Below are positions 41,696-53,682 of a stretch of DNA of 64,000 bases, piece after piece (the first letter of the stretch is position 1; the number at the start of each line of letters is the position of its first letter). Both the position numbers and the translations under genes were made by a program. The DNA is from Otis tarda (lineage: Eukaryota > Chordata > Aves > Otidiformes > Otididae): contig CM048553.1 in NCBI GenBank assembly GCA_026413225.1, positions 43,936,001 through 44,000,000 of the forward strand. The letters are read 5' to 3'. The notes under the pieces are model-generated. The model was not told where the DNA came from. It did not search any database and was given only the letters and a program-made list of their open reading frames with translations.

Positions 41696-42031
41696 TTAAT
41701 GAAGTAAGTTTTCACCACTGAGTTTTGTCAAAATGATTTTGAGAAAGGGGGCCTTCCTGTGCCTCTTACATCTCCCTTTCTGTTGCAATCCATCTGTGAA
41801 AGTGATAGCAAATAAAGCATCTTCACCATCTTCACTTACTTGAGAGCCCCTGAACAAAACATCATTTCCATAGAGGAATTCATACAAACCAACATAGATC
41901 AGTTTCTGTGTGTAAAGTGTCTGGGATATTTTTGCCACCTTCAAGGCTTTTTGTTTCATTAGAATGCTGGGCCCTGACTGAATGGTGGGTCGCTCTATAG
42001 GGCCATGTTTCTGTATTGTGTCCTGATTCAT
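41696..42031 (-). other. Candidate exon-like open frame, unidentified
   Basis: The minus strand is open for 111 codons. Within it, near 41845, lies a good splice-donor match (CAA then GTAAGT), and a second weaker donor (GAT then GTAAGA) lies about 75 bases further on. Upstream, near 42122, the sequence gtgttttcag resembles an acceptor, but a stop codon lies between it and this frame. A coding reading would therefore need the frame to start inside the exon. The protein sequence is unfamiliar to me. Several open frames this long are expected by chance in the window, so the call rests only on the splice-like signals. Confidence 0.15.
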
Positions 42032-44111
42032 GCAGATCGAAGCAAAGCTGGTGTCATCAGTAAATAATTTTTGTTATAGGGTACTGCTTCCCACTTGAGG
42101 TATATTGCATTTCCTCTGAAAACACATTACCAGATTCTCACAGAACTGAACAAAAATACGCTATGTGTTACGTATTAAAAATATTTATTAGCCAGATATA
42201 TTCAGATCCCCATAGTATCACTCCTGTTTGTAGGACCTCTCCTGCTACCAATGAATTTGTTCTCTTGAAGCAGTTAAAAATGTATTGCTTTTCTTATAGT
42301 ATGCATTGCACTTAACTCTCAGTATTATTAACTTTTTTTACTTAGGCTTTAAAAAGACCTCTTCAGATAGTCAGTTCAAAGCTAGTTGTCCTGGCTTCCA
42401 CCACAAAGTTACCCGAGCAGAATGGACAGAATACATTATTAACTGTCTGTAATACAGATTCATTACATGCTGTGATCCGGACATGCAGTCTGTATCAAGT
42501 CTGATAGCTTTTTATCACATATCTTTTTTTTTTTCTGAGAATCTTTTTCACTTGTCTGGTCTTCCTATCATTAAACTCCAAGGCAAGTGATTGATGGTTG
42601 GCCTTAGAAGACCTTTTTTTAATCACAGGGGAAAATAAGAATATTCTTCAGAAAATGTTGTATGCTTACTGTTGCTTAATGTATTCAGGAGTATCAATCT
42701 TTCACTTTATTAAATACAGCAGAAGTAGCCTCAGTTCTCAAGCCAAAAAAAAAAACTGTCAGAGTAGCGATCTGCAGCTGAACACTCCTGCCCACGTATC
42801 GATAGTCTGCAGTAAAGCAGCTGAGAAAGGTGAAATTGAGGCCAGTTTTGCGTATCTTCTTTTCTGGTACTCAGATTTTCAGTTCCCATAATTGTTATTG
42901 TGGTCTCAGGAAGATGTAAACATGTATAATGTCAAAAGGCTATAAATTATCCAAGCAATTTTTCTTCTAAACCACACAATAATCTTACTGCTATCCATTC
43001 TGGTTTGCATCATGAGTTTCCTGGTTATCTTCACTGGGAAACAAGATGAAAACTTTTTGAGCAGTGTAATTGTTGAATGTAACTTTCAAAAAGTTTTTAA
43101 GTCCCTAGGATATGAATTATATCTACACTATGATGTGGACAGTGTAACATAATGATCTGTCCATCATACCATTGACTAGACTGCTGTGTGACCAAGGCAG
43201 GACCTCACTCTTTGAGGTGGTTCACCTGGTAATTTTCATGTATTTGACAGCCACTTCCAATGATATTTTGCATTTCTTTTTCTTTATGGAAAGGATATGC
43301 ATATATATGTGTGCATGCACACATGAATTTCCAGTTTCACGTTCACAAAATACACTTATTGCAAAGGTAGCCTCACAAACCTGGACGAAGAAAGGATATT
43401 AACAATTGGTGCTTTAAAACTGACTGTTCTTCTTCATTATGGGTCAATTGGGAAATTATAAGAACTGATTCATTGCAAACAGCTGTGTTCATAAAAAGAA
43501 AAAGGCAAGCTAAGCTGGCATATATCCATTGTATGCCAGTAAAAGCATAAGCACATGCTAGTCACCAAATCTATAAGTCCAAAATGTAGTACTTTAATTA
43601 GCTTTGGGCTGTATCTATGTTCCTAGTTTTAGGATGCTATTGTTTCCTACAGCTTGGATACTTCAAAATCAAGAAGAGAGGCCTCAGCCCAATAAATCAA
43701 TAGAGAATGTGGAAACAAATACTAATCTTACAAATGTAATCAATAATAGCTATTGCTGCTGTTAATATAGTTGGTCATAATAATTTGTTGAAAGAATAAA
43801 AAAAACCCTACACTGATAATTTTTCAGTCCTTAGTTGAGAAGCTATGGATAATTTCACAAATAAAGCTTTTCTTCCAGGACTTGCCAGGAATTTGAATTA
43901 AATAGGTGTTAATTTAAAATATAAAGGTGAGGCCAGAAAGAAAATAAGGATATGACCACAGCTTGAGATACGGCATCATATGGAGGTTTTTATAATTATA
44001 CTGATATCGGCAGTAAGTAGCTGTTTCAGCCGTATTCTGAACCTGGCCTGACTGGATATTTTTAACCAATTGATTTGGATAGAGGATGAAACAGAAATAG
44101 CTGTGCTATTT
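42032..44111. other. AT-rich unique sequence, no gene recognised
   Basis: No gene, RNA or repeat family was recognised. A T run near 42525 and an A run near 42748 are the only low-complexity features. Confidence 0.6.
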
Positions 44112-44220
44112 AGATTCATAGTAAAGTTTGGGTTATAAGTGACCTCTGAAGACCATCTTACTCAAAACAGGTCTAACTTCAGGTTGGCCATGACCTTGTT
44201 CAGTCAAATTTTGAAATAAT
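44112..44220 (-). mobile_element. Ancient CR1 LINE 3'-end fragment
   Basis: The plus strand reads attcatagtaaagtttggg, then gacctctgaagaccatctta, and further on gaccttgttcagtcaaattttgaa. This follows the order of the CR1 3' end seen in reverse complement: tail, ggttggaagggacctt, aggtcatctagtcc, ttgctcagagc, and the attached region. Many mismatches mark it as much older than the other copies. About 109 bases remain recognisable, with the 3' end on the left. Confidence 0.7.
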
Positions 44221-47200
44221 TTTTAAATTAGTTCTGAAAGAAAAAAAAAAGTTTTTTAATGGAAACAACCTTATCCAGTAAAATTTGTAACTCCTTCTGA
44301 AATTGTCTGGTTTCTTTGATAATAAAAGAGAAAATTCGTAAGTGTTGGCTCACCAGGAAAATAATTGCCTTTATTTTCTTCATGTTTTTATTTAAAAAAT
44401 TAAAACCAAAAACCTCATCAAAACTCAAAAAAACCTTTTTTGTATTTTACCATCTTAATTCAAATAGAACTACATTTCTTGTTTTACAGTTAGTTTTTCT
44501 GACATCTTGAGAATTGCCAAGTAAAACCACTACCAAAATGGAAGAAATCTTTTATTTCAGAAACAACAGTAAAAACAGTACTTACATATCATAAAGAGTA
44601 AGCAAATAACCACACACGTTCTTTCTTTGCTTTCATTTTTAAAGAATGGTAAATTAAGTATAATGAAAGCACAAATACTTTTCAGTAGCAGGAGTATGTT
44701 TTTTGAACACAGACGCATAATTCTGTTTTTCAGTAGACATATATAGAGAAATCTGTTCTTTGAGTTAATTTTTATTTTAGTATTGAAATAATAATCTACC
44801 TGCAGGAAAACTATCCTGGCAAGTTGATATTAATCACAGGAGGTGGATATGGTTAAAGGGAGACAAACACTTAGAAGCATTTTCATAAGCTTGCAGTTCT
44901 TTATTGCTTGAAGGTGTGGGAGTGGTGGAATGATGCAATGAAGGCTTGGTAAAAGGAGCATGGAAAATAAAATAATCTCCCTCTTCCACAGTAAATAGTA
45001 GGCTAGCATGTATTTGCTAATGCTAATTCACGGTACTGGAGACAGAATTAGGAGCCTGACAGACCTCCAAAGCTAACTTCCAGGTCAGAACCACTTCCTA
45101 ACTCTCAGGAAGTCTCAAGCTGGAATCTTTTTTGATGATTCCCTGAGATGGGAGTAGGGAGAAAAAGCATAATCTGTTCATTCTCTACTAACTCAGTTCA
45201 CTCGTGTGAGTGAACACCAGATTTTGTTCTGCATGGTTTAAAAAAATCGAAGGGCTATTTTAAATTTCTATGTTTGGTCATGCCGTCTCTCCACAATGGC
45301 ATGTGTGTTGAACTTATTGCTCTGTATTCGTGGCACGTCCAGCTGCATCCTGTACTGTCACAGCACAGGTCACTGGTGGCTGCCAATTAAAACACATCAC
45401 TTGTGTTTACACACTGCACTGAAGTGTGCTGGGATGAGATACTGAAGTTTCTTCAGTCCTGAACTGTAAACCGTAAGGAATTAGTATGCAGAAAAACACA
45501 CAGAGTACACTTCTGAATTCTCAGGTATGTAAAGTTTCTTTCATAAGATACAGTGCTGCTGCAGCTCCCTGTCACAGCTTTCCTAAAGCACAGGGTCCCT
45601 TGTTGAGCTAATGAGGTAGCAAACTTTTTCTACAATGGTTTCCCTGGAGTCACAACTTTACTTATTCTTGCTTCTTCCCCATATTGTACAAACATGCCCT
45701 GAACACATAAGCTCCTACTGCAGAAAGAGTCTAGAAAGTCTGCAACAGTTTCTTCTGGTTTTCAGGAAAGTATTCTCCTCCTTTGAGTTTTATGACTTGG
45801 TATTCAAGGTTCAGGAACTTTCTTGTTATTTTTCATTTTTGATGTAAGTTAATAGAATATATTTTTTTCCTAGGAAAATTGCCTTGTCTTGGTTGTGCTC
45901 CCTTGGAAAAATAAACTTAGGCTAGCATTTGGCAAAGTTGGAAATAGGATGGCTTTGTTCTGAGAACTTTTCATCCTCTGATATCAATAGAAATTTCTTT
46001 ATTTGTTACTATCTAGCAGGGGCTAGGGGTTATTCTTTCAGGCATACTGTTGTTTTTCTTAGAAACTTAAAAAGCTATGTCAGTTGGCCTGTTGCTAATG
46101 ATTTGGGGGTTTTGGTTTCGGTTTTTTGGTGGCTGGAGAGACTAATTTCTTCGTACATTTTTGTGAACGTAGTTGGCCAAATTTATCTCTGGCATCTCTC
46201 CACCAAAATCCAGCTATCTTTTCCTCCCTCCATTCCTACTAGCAGGTTGCACAGAATTATATCAGACAGTAAGTTTATGGTATTGTTTTCCTAGTTCAGG
46301 ACACTATGGGCTGACTTAAAAATATTCCTTTTCCCCGTTTAGCCAGCTAGCACAAGGAAAGATAATACACTGCCCTAGTTTGTAGGACACCTGCTTCCTC
46401 ACAGATTCTCTAATTGGATGATGGACTTAGGAAGCACTCCTCCCTCAGAATCCACCACCCTCCAGGTGTCTCCTACTGCCAAGAACATTAACTGTCCTTT
46501 CATATTAGATCACAGTAAATATTAGGGCTGAAATGGAAAGATGAGGAGGAAAGTAAAATAGTTATATGATTTTTTTTTTTTGGTGCGTAAGTACAGCTGC
46601 ATTTGTATCATTTCACTTCGTATCAGTAGCTTTTTTTGTTGTCAATTTCAATAAGTGTAAGATACATGATGACAACTTTGACCTCTTTAAAATAAAATTG
46701 AGATTCTGGGCTTTTTAGTCCTACTGGATGGATTGGAAATTTGTCTGTGATTCAAAGAGGACACCAAATCCTCTTATTTCGTTGTCTTGGGAAAAGGCAC
46801 AATTATATTATTAACCATTAGCAAAGTAATTACCATTCCCACAATGTCATTTCGTTTTAAAGTCCTCCTATTCAAATTTCATGTGAGTCAGATTTGTTTC
46901 TAATCCATTGCTTCAAAAAGCGCAGAGGAGAAAGGAGTGAAGGAAGCCAGCCAAGAAATATTGGGCTTGAATTTTATTGTTTTAATCTAACTATTGTTTA
47001 AGGGATAGCATAAAGTGTGATTGCATATCTCTGCATGCTAGCTCTAATGTTTTATCCCAGCTGGGAGGTATTCCATGTGGATATTTGTTTTTCTCCACAC
47101 CAGGGAGGGAGGACATCACTTTCTTTTTTTAGACATAGTCACATATCTCAGCGTACATGACATCTTACCTATGAAAATGTCTTCTTCCAACAGAAGAGGT

Positions 47201-50200
47201 CTGGTGCTCCTCTATTGAAGGCATAACTTGCTCCTAAACCACAAATGCTATATTCAGAAGGTAAATTCATTGCTGCAGTGCACAGTCATCATCATCTTTC
47301 TTCTTTACAGATATTACAGAAATAAGACTGGTGAGCACGGTTTAAGAAAACTTTGCCTTTTTAGTAACAGCCGATAAAAAACAAACTGTGTGAAAGGGGT
47401 AGGAATATTTGACAACATTAGACCAGAGAGAATCTGCTTTGTGTAGTTCAAATAATCATAGGCTCCTGTGCATAAACAGAAGAGGCATGTAGATATGTTT
47501 GCCAGGTGATAATTAATTTTGATAATTTAGGAGTCATTTAATAGACTATTAAGAAAGCATTGATTATTGGCTTTTAAAAAATGTTTAATAAAAGTTTACT
47601 AAGTTTCTTTTACATTGTGTGGGTCAGCTGTCAAGTCCCCCTTGTTAACTTGTGTGTGTGTCAATGCTACTCCTTCCAAGTTTTCAGTTTCTATAGTGAA
47701 AGTTCACTTCTTTGCTCTCACACTACTCTGGCTCTAGTATTCTGAGAGATTTCCTTTAATCCTGATAGTAATTAACTTTTTTATTATTTGTTGTGTAAGT
47801 TGGTGTGTTTTCTCTCTACTTAGAAGATCCTCCCCTCTTTGAACTGTTGCTTTTGCTTGGTAGCCAACCACTCCCTTTCAAAACAAGACTAATTATCTTG
47901 CATCTAATGACCACTTTTAAGACACCATATAATAGATTTCTTTGATTCTTTTGGTATCATTCTTTGATTAAAATAGAAATTTGATTACTACAAAAGCCTG
48001 ACAAAACATCAGAGCTTTAAGTAAATTGTTATTAATTTTTCTCAGAAGTTCTTCAAAGCTGTTGTCTTGCAAAGCAGTAGTTGCTGGTACACGACTGGAG
48101 CAAAAGTACATTTGAATAGACTACACAGGAAAATAACTGAACTGCTATGTCCTATATTCTTTGTGATGGAAACCACAGAGTCCGCAGCAGATACCAGTAT
48201 GAAGGATACAACTGTATCTTTGCATTAAGTGGGAAGAGTGGGATGTAACCACAGATAAAAAGCTTCAGCTATAATTTAGTCCTACAGTGTTTAATGTGAT
48301 TTATATGCATCTCTTCATCTCTCAAAATCAGAAGATCAGAGGATTTGGATTGTAAATGTGCAATGCAATAAGCAAGACAATCTATACCCCCTCCGCAGCT
48401 CACACAAGGCGAGCCTTTCACATATGGCTGAGTCAGTATATGTAGAGCTAAGCAAAAAGATTTTAGTCCCTTTTGAAGGAGGAGTGTTATAAACTCAGAC
48501 GTAAAATAGCAAGGCAACAAGTGTCTAACACAATCAGAAGTTGACATAAGATTTTAAAAATACTCATGTATTTAGTATTCACTTTGAAACTTACTTTATT
48601 TTCAGAGTGAATATACAGTCTCTCTTGGTTCATGTCAAAAGTTGAGCTTGAAAAGTTATTTACCCATATCTATAATTTAATGGTTGAATGGGCAAAGAGA
48701 AATTAAAATAAATAAATAGAACTCCAAATAAACATATATTCTGTCTATCCGTGTTTTACTTTTTGGGTTGTCAGGTAAAGGAAATCCTTTTACAGATGTT
48801 GGCAATACAGTAAGACATGTTTGATAATACTAAATGTGGAAAATTGCTGCATAGCACAGAAAGAGTGAAATTGAAAGTTGTTTCTGTGACATTATGCTTC
48901 CAATAGAGTAATACTCTATGTGAGCCTATTTGAAAGCTTTATTTTTATTGTGAAGATCTTTAAAATGAATTATACACCAAAAAAAAGTTGTCTAAGTATT
49001 TGTTGTGAGTAAACAAATATGTGAACTTATTTTAAATTGCTGGATTAAATTAATAAAAGCATTGGTGATTGTCAGGATAAAAAGTGTAAAAGAATGAGAG
49101 AAAAAAAATCAGGAAAATTAGTTCATATAAGGCTTTGTTTTTTCTACTAGATACTGCAAAATATTTGGCTGTTTTGAGATCTCTTGAGTAGGGTTAAGTT
49201 TAATATGCAGTTTGACATTGACACCACAATCTTCTCTGGGGCCATCAGCTCTATGCAGCTCTCAAAGGGACACAGGGAAATGATGCTTCATGCAAGGGCA
49301 ATAGCTTTTTCTATACTAAGTTTTCACTCCGGTAATGGCTAAGGTAGCATCTGGGAATTCCAGACAAAACTTTGTCTTACGACAGCCATATCTTCATTCT
49401 GAGCTTGTAGACTGTGTAGCTGGATGCACTGTGATAGGCCTGGCACTCAATTTCCCCTCTTGGAAATATAAAAGCAACTTCAGGCAGACAATTATGGCCA
49501 AAGGCCTTCCTGGAGGAGCCCAGATATCATCTGCTGAAAGGACTGGTAAGATGTATGGGTGGGCATTCATAGCTCAGACGGCCAACAAGAGATGCTATGG
49601 GCATAGGAAGCCCAGGCATGGCTTGTGCTAGCCTTCAGCCTCTGCATGGCCCAGCCAGCTCAGGTACACTGGAGAGCAGCCTCTCTCTTATAGGAATTGC
49701 TCTATACAGGTGGGAGCCCCATACTAACCTGATGAACTTCTAGGATAGCCTGTACTGCATGCCTTGCCTCACCAAACCCAGACCATGGATTATGAACCTA
49801 GTTCCTGAGTATGTGTGAAAGTGCTCATCCTGACTCGAATCCAGGAATTTAGGCCCTTTAATACTTGTTATTTTCCCAGGAATCTTACACATGGTGGTAC
49901 TACGCACCGTAATTCCTTTGTATGATGCACTGCTGGTCTTGAGAGCTAAGAAATTGCTGCTTTTCTGGGAAAAAGTTAATATGGGAGTTCTTTACCTATG
50001 TCATATACATGTGTACTAAGTAGTATCTGTATTGTGGCCTGTGAGTTGGGAGGTGTACACCCATGATTAGGTTTGTGCTTAGACAAGCTCAGAAGTCAAG
50101 AGAAGGTTTTATTAAGAACCAAGAAGCCTGGGATCAGACCAAGATAAGGCTTAAAATCAGGAGACACTGGATTAAAGGGCTGTGGGAAGCAGGCAGGATG

Positions 50201-51854
50201 CACACGACACACAGGGTAATCAAGAGCAAGTGGCAGAATGACCTAAATGTTACTAGTTGGCTACATATTGGCCCAGCTCTTGCAATCTTGTTAGGCTACT
50301 GGTTGCTGAAGAAGAATGCTTGACTGTTAGGGGGCTTGGAGACACACTGGGGTTTTCTTCACTTGCATGAATGCTTTGCACAGTTAAGGTAGCACAGGTG
50401 AGTGGTTCCTGTAATGAGCACAAACACTGGTGCTGAGCAAAGTGCTTTTACAGCTGTACCTAGCTTCCAAAACACCATTTCACTTAAGTGTGCAAACCAG
50501 GCCCTCCTGTACCTGTCCCAGAGCAAGCTCTGTACACTTGGCACATAGAAAATTCTCATAGGCCCTGCTTGATTTCTCATTTCCTGACTTCTGAGCAGTC
50601 TCATTTCACAGCCATGCTATGGTTTTGTTTGTTTGCATTATTGTTATTTTTTAATATCCACGTCAATTTTTGTAAAGGAGCACCTCAAGGTTCTTCAAAC
50701 CTTTGTCCATGAATGTAGCTTTCTGGTCACTTAGTACTGATGCTGACAGGCAGAACTGTCTTTTGGCATCATGGTGTCTGAAGTCATTCTTGGCAGGAGC
50801 TGTTTAAATTCTTAAACTTAAGTGAAAATACAGTATCTAAGGTTCTGAGGAAGCACTAAAGATGTACTGAAAAATGTCATGCAGAGCTTAAAAGGGAGTT
50901 GTGCAACCTCCCATACCAAGAAGTGAAACCACGCTGGGAATTGCAAAGAAGAAACCATTAACAATATTATTGTGGAATCTAGCCTTGTTGTTGCCTAAGG
51001 CTAAATATGAAACTCTTGAAAAAAAAATAGGCGAATGTTACAGGAATTATAAGACTATCCGGGAATTACAAATATCAGAGAGGGGGAAAAAAAAGGCGTT
51101 TTAGGAAGTAGAACAAAGTACCTCAGCTTCTGCAATCAAAGACGCATTTTAGAAACTCAGCCGTCAATGTGAAATTTATGTCATTTGATGGAATGGACAG
51201 AGCAAATGAATCAGTGTTGGCTGTTTCCTTATTTTATTTTTTTCAATATTTATCTAAATAGTTCCCAAAACTATACCTCATTACTTTCCAAATCTTCAAT
51301 GAGATTTGTTTTTCATGAGACAACTAGAAGAAATAGTAAATGACAAGGTATGGAGAGAAGATAATTATGAAGATCATTTTCATACAGAGCTGAATCTGTA
51401 CTATGTAAAAGTTGAGAAGTGAGAGAGCAAGTGCTTGACTTAGGAACATGGGCAGAGGATGCTGGAATGATTAATGTGGGATTGAAGTGGCAGTTCGTAC
51501 ATTTGTGTATGAGAGAGCAAGTGTTTGCAAGAGATATATGGTGCCTTTCATTTCAGCCTTCCTGCTTCATCATTACACGAGTTGTTGAGGGTGGTAGAGT
51601 ATGTGAGGAAGCACAAACAGACGCTACTGTTTTGTTGTTCAGAACATTCAGATCTGATAAATTTGGTAATCTTTTGAGGACCTCCATTTAGAGGAGATGC
51701 TATAGAAATATTGTTTCCAGCTCTTGCTGGTCCTTGCTATAATAAATAATCAGTCCTCTGAACACTTTAAAAATATGGAAAAAACGACTGACTACATTGA
51801 AGAAACAGTTAAAGACTTTATTTAAACACGTGTCTTATGTAATGACATGGTGCT
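44221..51854. other. AT-rich unique sequence, no gene recognised
   Basis: This is about 7.6 kb with no supportable gene. Open frames at 45929-46294, 49335-49631 and 50063-50323 lack recognisable motifs and are within chance expectation. A short imperfect direct repeat (gagagagcaagtg, then c or t, then ttg) occurs at about 51420 and 51512. Confidence 0.6.
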
Positions 51855-51893
51855 CTTTTTTTGTTTGTTTGTTTGTTTGTTTTTTTGTTTTAC
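51855..51893. repeat. (TTTG)n microsatellite
   Basis: About five consecutive tttg units are flanked by T runs, giving a simple tetranucleotide repeat about 90 bases before the CR1 insertion. Confidence 0.9.
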
Positions 51894-52031
51894 TACATAA
51901 AATATAGCCTGGGCAGCACTGACCATGTACTGACAGCCACTTTTAATCTTGTCTAAGGTGTAGTTCAACTGCTATCAGTCTATCTCCTGAGCCACTTCAC
52001 TGATAAGGGCTCTTGTCTCCCCACCCAAGCT

Positions 52032-53558
52032 GTGGAAGGCACAGGCAGGGACTGTGAGGATGAAGAACCGCCCACGGTGCGCGAAGAGCAGGTTCAGGAC
52101 CATCTAAGGAACTTGAAGGTGCACAAGTCCATGGGGCCTGATGAGATCCATCCGCGCGTCCTGAAGGAACTGGCGGATGAAGTTGCCAAGCCACTGGCCA
52201 TCATATTTGAGAAATCGTGGAGGTCTGGTGAGGTCCCCGATGACTGGAAGAGAGGGAACATAACCCCCATTTTTAAAAAGGGGAGTAAGGAAGACCCGGG
52301 CAACTACAGGCCGGTCAGCCTCACCTCTGTGCCTGGCAAGGTCATGGAGCAGATTCTCCTGGAAACCATGCTAAGGCACATGGAGAGCAAGGAGGTGGTT
52401 GGTGACAGCCAACATGGCTTCACCAAGGGCAGATCGTGCCTGACCAATTTGGTGGCCTTTTATGACGGGGTAACAGCATCGGTGGACAAGGGACGGGCAA
52501 CGGATATCATCTACCTGGACTTGTGCAAAGCTTTTGACACTGTCCCGCATGACATCCTTCTCTCTAAATTAGAGAGGCATGGGTTCGATGGATGGACCAC
52601 TCGGTGGATAAGGAGTTGGCTGGATGGCCGCACTCAGAGAGTGGTGGTCAACGGCTCAATGTCCAAGTGGAGACCCGTCACCAGTGGCATCCCTCAGGGG
52701 TCCGTGTTGGGCCCGGCCCTGTTCAACATCTTTGTCGGCGACATGGACAGTGGGATAGAGTGCACCCTCAGCAAGTTTGCCGATGACACCAAGCTGTGTG
52801 GTGCCGTCGACTCGCTGGAAGGGAGGGATGCCATCCAGAGGGACCTTGACAGGCTGGAGAGGTGGGCCCGTGCCAACCTCATGAAGTTCAACCAGGCCAA
52901 GTGCAAGGTCCTGCACCTGGGTCGTGGCAATCCCAGGCACAAATACAGGCTGAGCGGAGAATGGATGGAGAGCAGCCCTGAGGAGAAAGACTTGGGAGTG
53001 CTGGTAGACGAGAGGCTCAACATGAGCCGGCAATGCGCCCTTGCAGCCCAGAAGGCCAACCGCATCCTGGGCTGCATCAAGAGGAGCGTGGCCAGCAGGT
53101 CGAGGGAGGTGATTCTGCCCCTCTACTCTGCCCTGGTGAGACCCCACCTGGAGTACTGCGTCCAGTTCTGGAGTCCCCAACACAAGAAGGACATGGGCCA
53201 GTTGGAAAGGGTCCAGAGGAGGGCCACCAAGATGATCAGAGGGCTGGAGCACCTCTCCTATGAGGACAGGCTGAGAGAGTTGGGGCTGTTCAGCCTGGAG
53301 AAGAGGAGGCTCCGGGGAGACCTGATAGCGGTCTTCCAATACCTCAAGGGGGCCTACAGGAAAGATGGGGAGAGGCTGTTCAGTAGGGCCTGTTGTGATA
53401 GGACAAGGGGTAATGGGTTTAAATTAGAAGGAGCTAGGTTTAGATTAGATATTAGAAAAAAAATTTTTTACAATGAGAGTTGTAGAGCACTGGAACAGGT
53501 TGCCCAGAGAGGTGGTGGATGCCCCATCCCTGGAAGTGTTCAAGGCCAGGCTGGATGA
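52032..53558 (+). CDS. CR1 ORF2 fragment, reverse transcriptase (frameshifted near end)
   Basis: This 508-residue open frame begins at an ATG inside ORF2. A linker ([20 protein letters not shown]) precedes the fingers and palm. The catalytic aspartate is in [10 protein letters not shown] (about residue 163), [10 protein letters not shown] starts at about 219, and FADD lies at about 249-252. The thumb and C-terminal blocks such as [17 protein letters not shown] follow. After about residue 475 the frame departs from the other copies. The A run at about 53455-53463 has eight A here against seven in the copy at 28100, so a one-base expansion replaces the normal C-terminus. The other copies keep the normal C-terminal residues, from [18 protein letters not shown] onward. 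Endonuclease is missing. It is presumably non-functional. Confidence 0.9.
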   Translation: MEGTGRDCEDEEPPTVREEQVQDHLRNLKVHKSMGPDEIHPRVLKELADEVAKPLAIIFEKSWRSGEVPDDWKRGNITPIFKKGSKEDPGNYRPVSLTSVPGKVMEQILLETMLRHMESKEVVGDSQHGFTKGRSCLTNLVAFYDGVTASVDKGRATDIIYLDLCKAFDTVPHDILLSKLERHGFDGWTTRWIRSWLDGRTQRVVVNGSMSKWRPVTSGIPQGSVLGPALFNIFVGDMDSGIECTLSKFADDTKLCGAVDSLEGRDAIQRDLDRLERWARANLMKFNQAKCKVLHLGRGNPRHKYRLSGEWMESSPEEKDLGVLVDERLNMSRQCALAAQKANRILGCIKRSVASRSREVILPLYSALVRPHLEYCVQFWSPQHKKDMGQLERVQRRATKMIRGLEHLSYEDRLRELGLFSLEKRRLRGDLIAVFQYLKGAYRKDGERLFSRACCDRTRGNGFKLEGARFRLDIRKKIFYNESCRALEQVAQRGGGCPIPGSVQGQAG

Positions 53559-53650
53559 GGCTCTGAGCAACCTGATCTAGTCAGGGATGTCCCTGCTCTT
53601 GCGGGGGGGTTGGACTAGATGACCTTTGAAGGTCCCTTCCAACTCTAACC

Positions 53651-53682
53651 ATTCTATGATTCTATGATTCTATGATTCTATG
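53651..53682 (+). repeat. CR1 3' octamer tail, (ATTCTATG)x4
   Basis: Four exact 8-bp units end the CR1 copy. CR1 elements characteristically end in such short tandem units instead of a poly(A) tail. The other young copies in the window carry about two. Confidence 0.95.

Larger units (their letters stand above)
51985..53682 (+). mobile_element. CR1 LINE, longest young copy (copy 4)
   Basis: This plus-strand CR1 of about 1.7 kb includes the whole reverse transcriptase domain, the C-terminal region and the 3' end. It finishes in four perfect attctatg octamers (53651-53682). The 5' limit is judged from the start of the CR1-like peptide ([17 protein letters not shown]) near 51990 and is uncertain by about 20 bases. 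The endonuclease region and ORF1 are absent. It lies inverted relative to copies 1 and 3 and is highly similar to them over their shared length. It is a recent, separately truncated insertion. Confidence 0.96.

Noticed and set aside
49335..49631. 98-codon plus-strand open frame
   Set aside because: Ordinary chance open frame with no motif or supporting signal.
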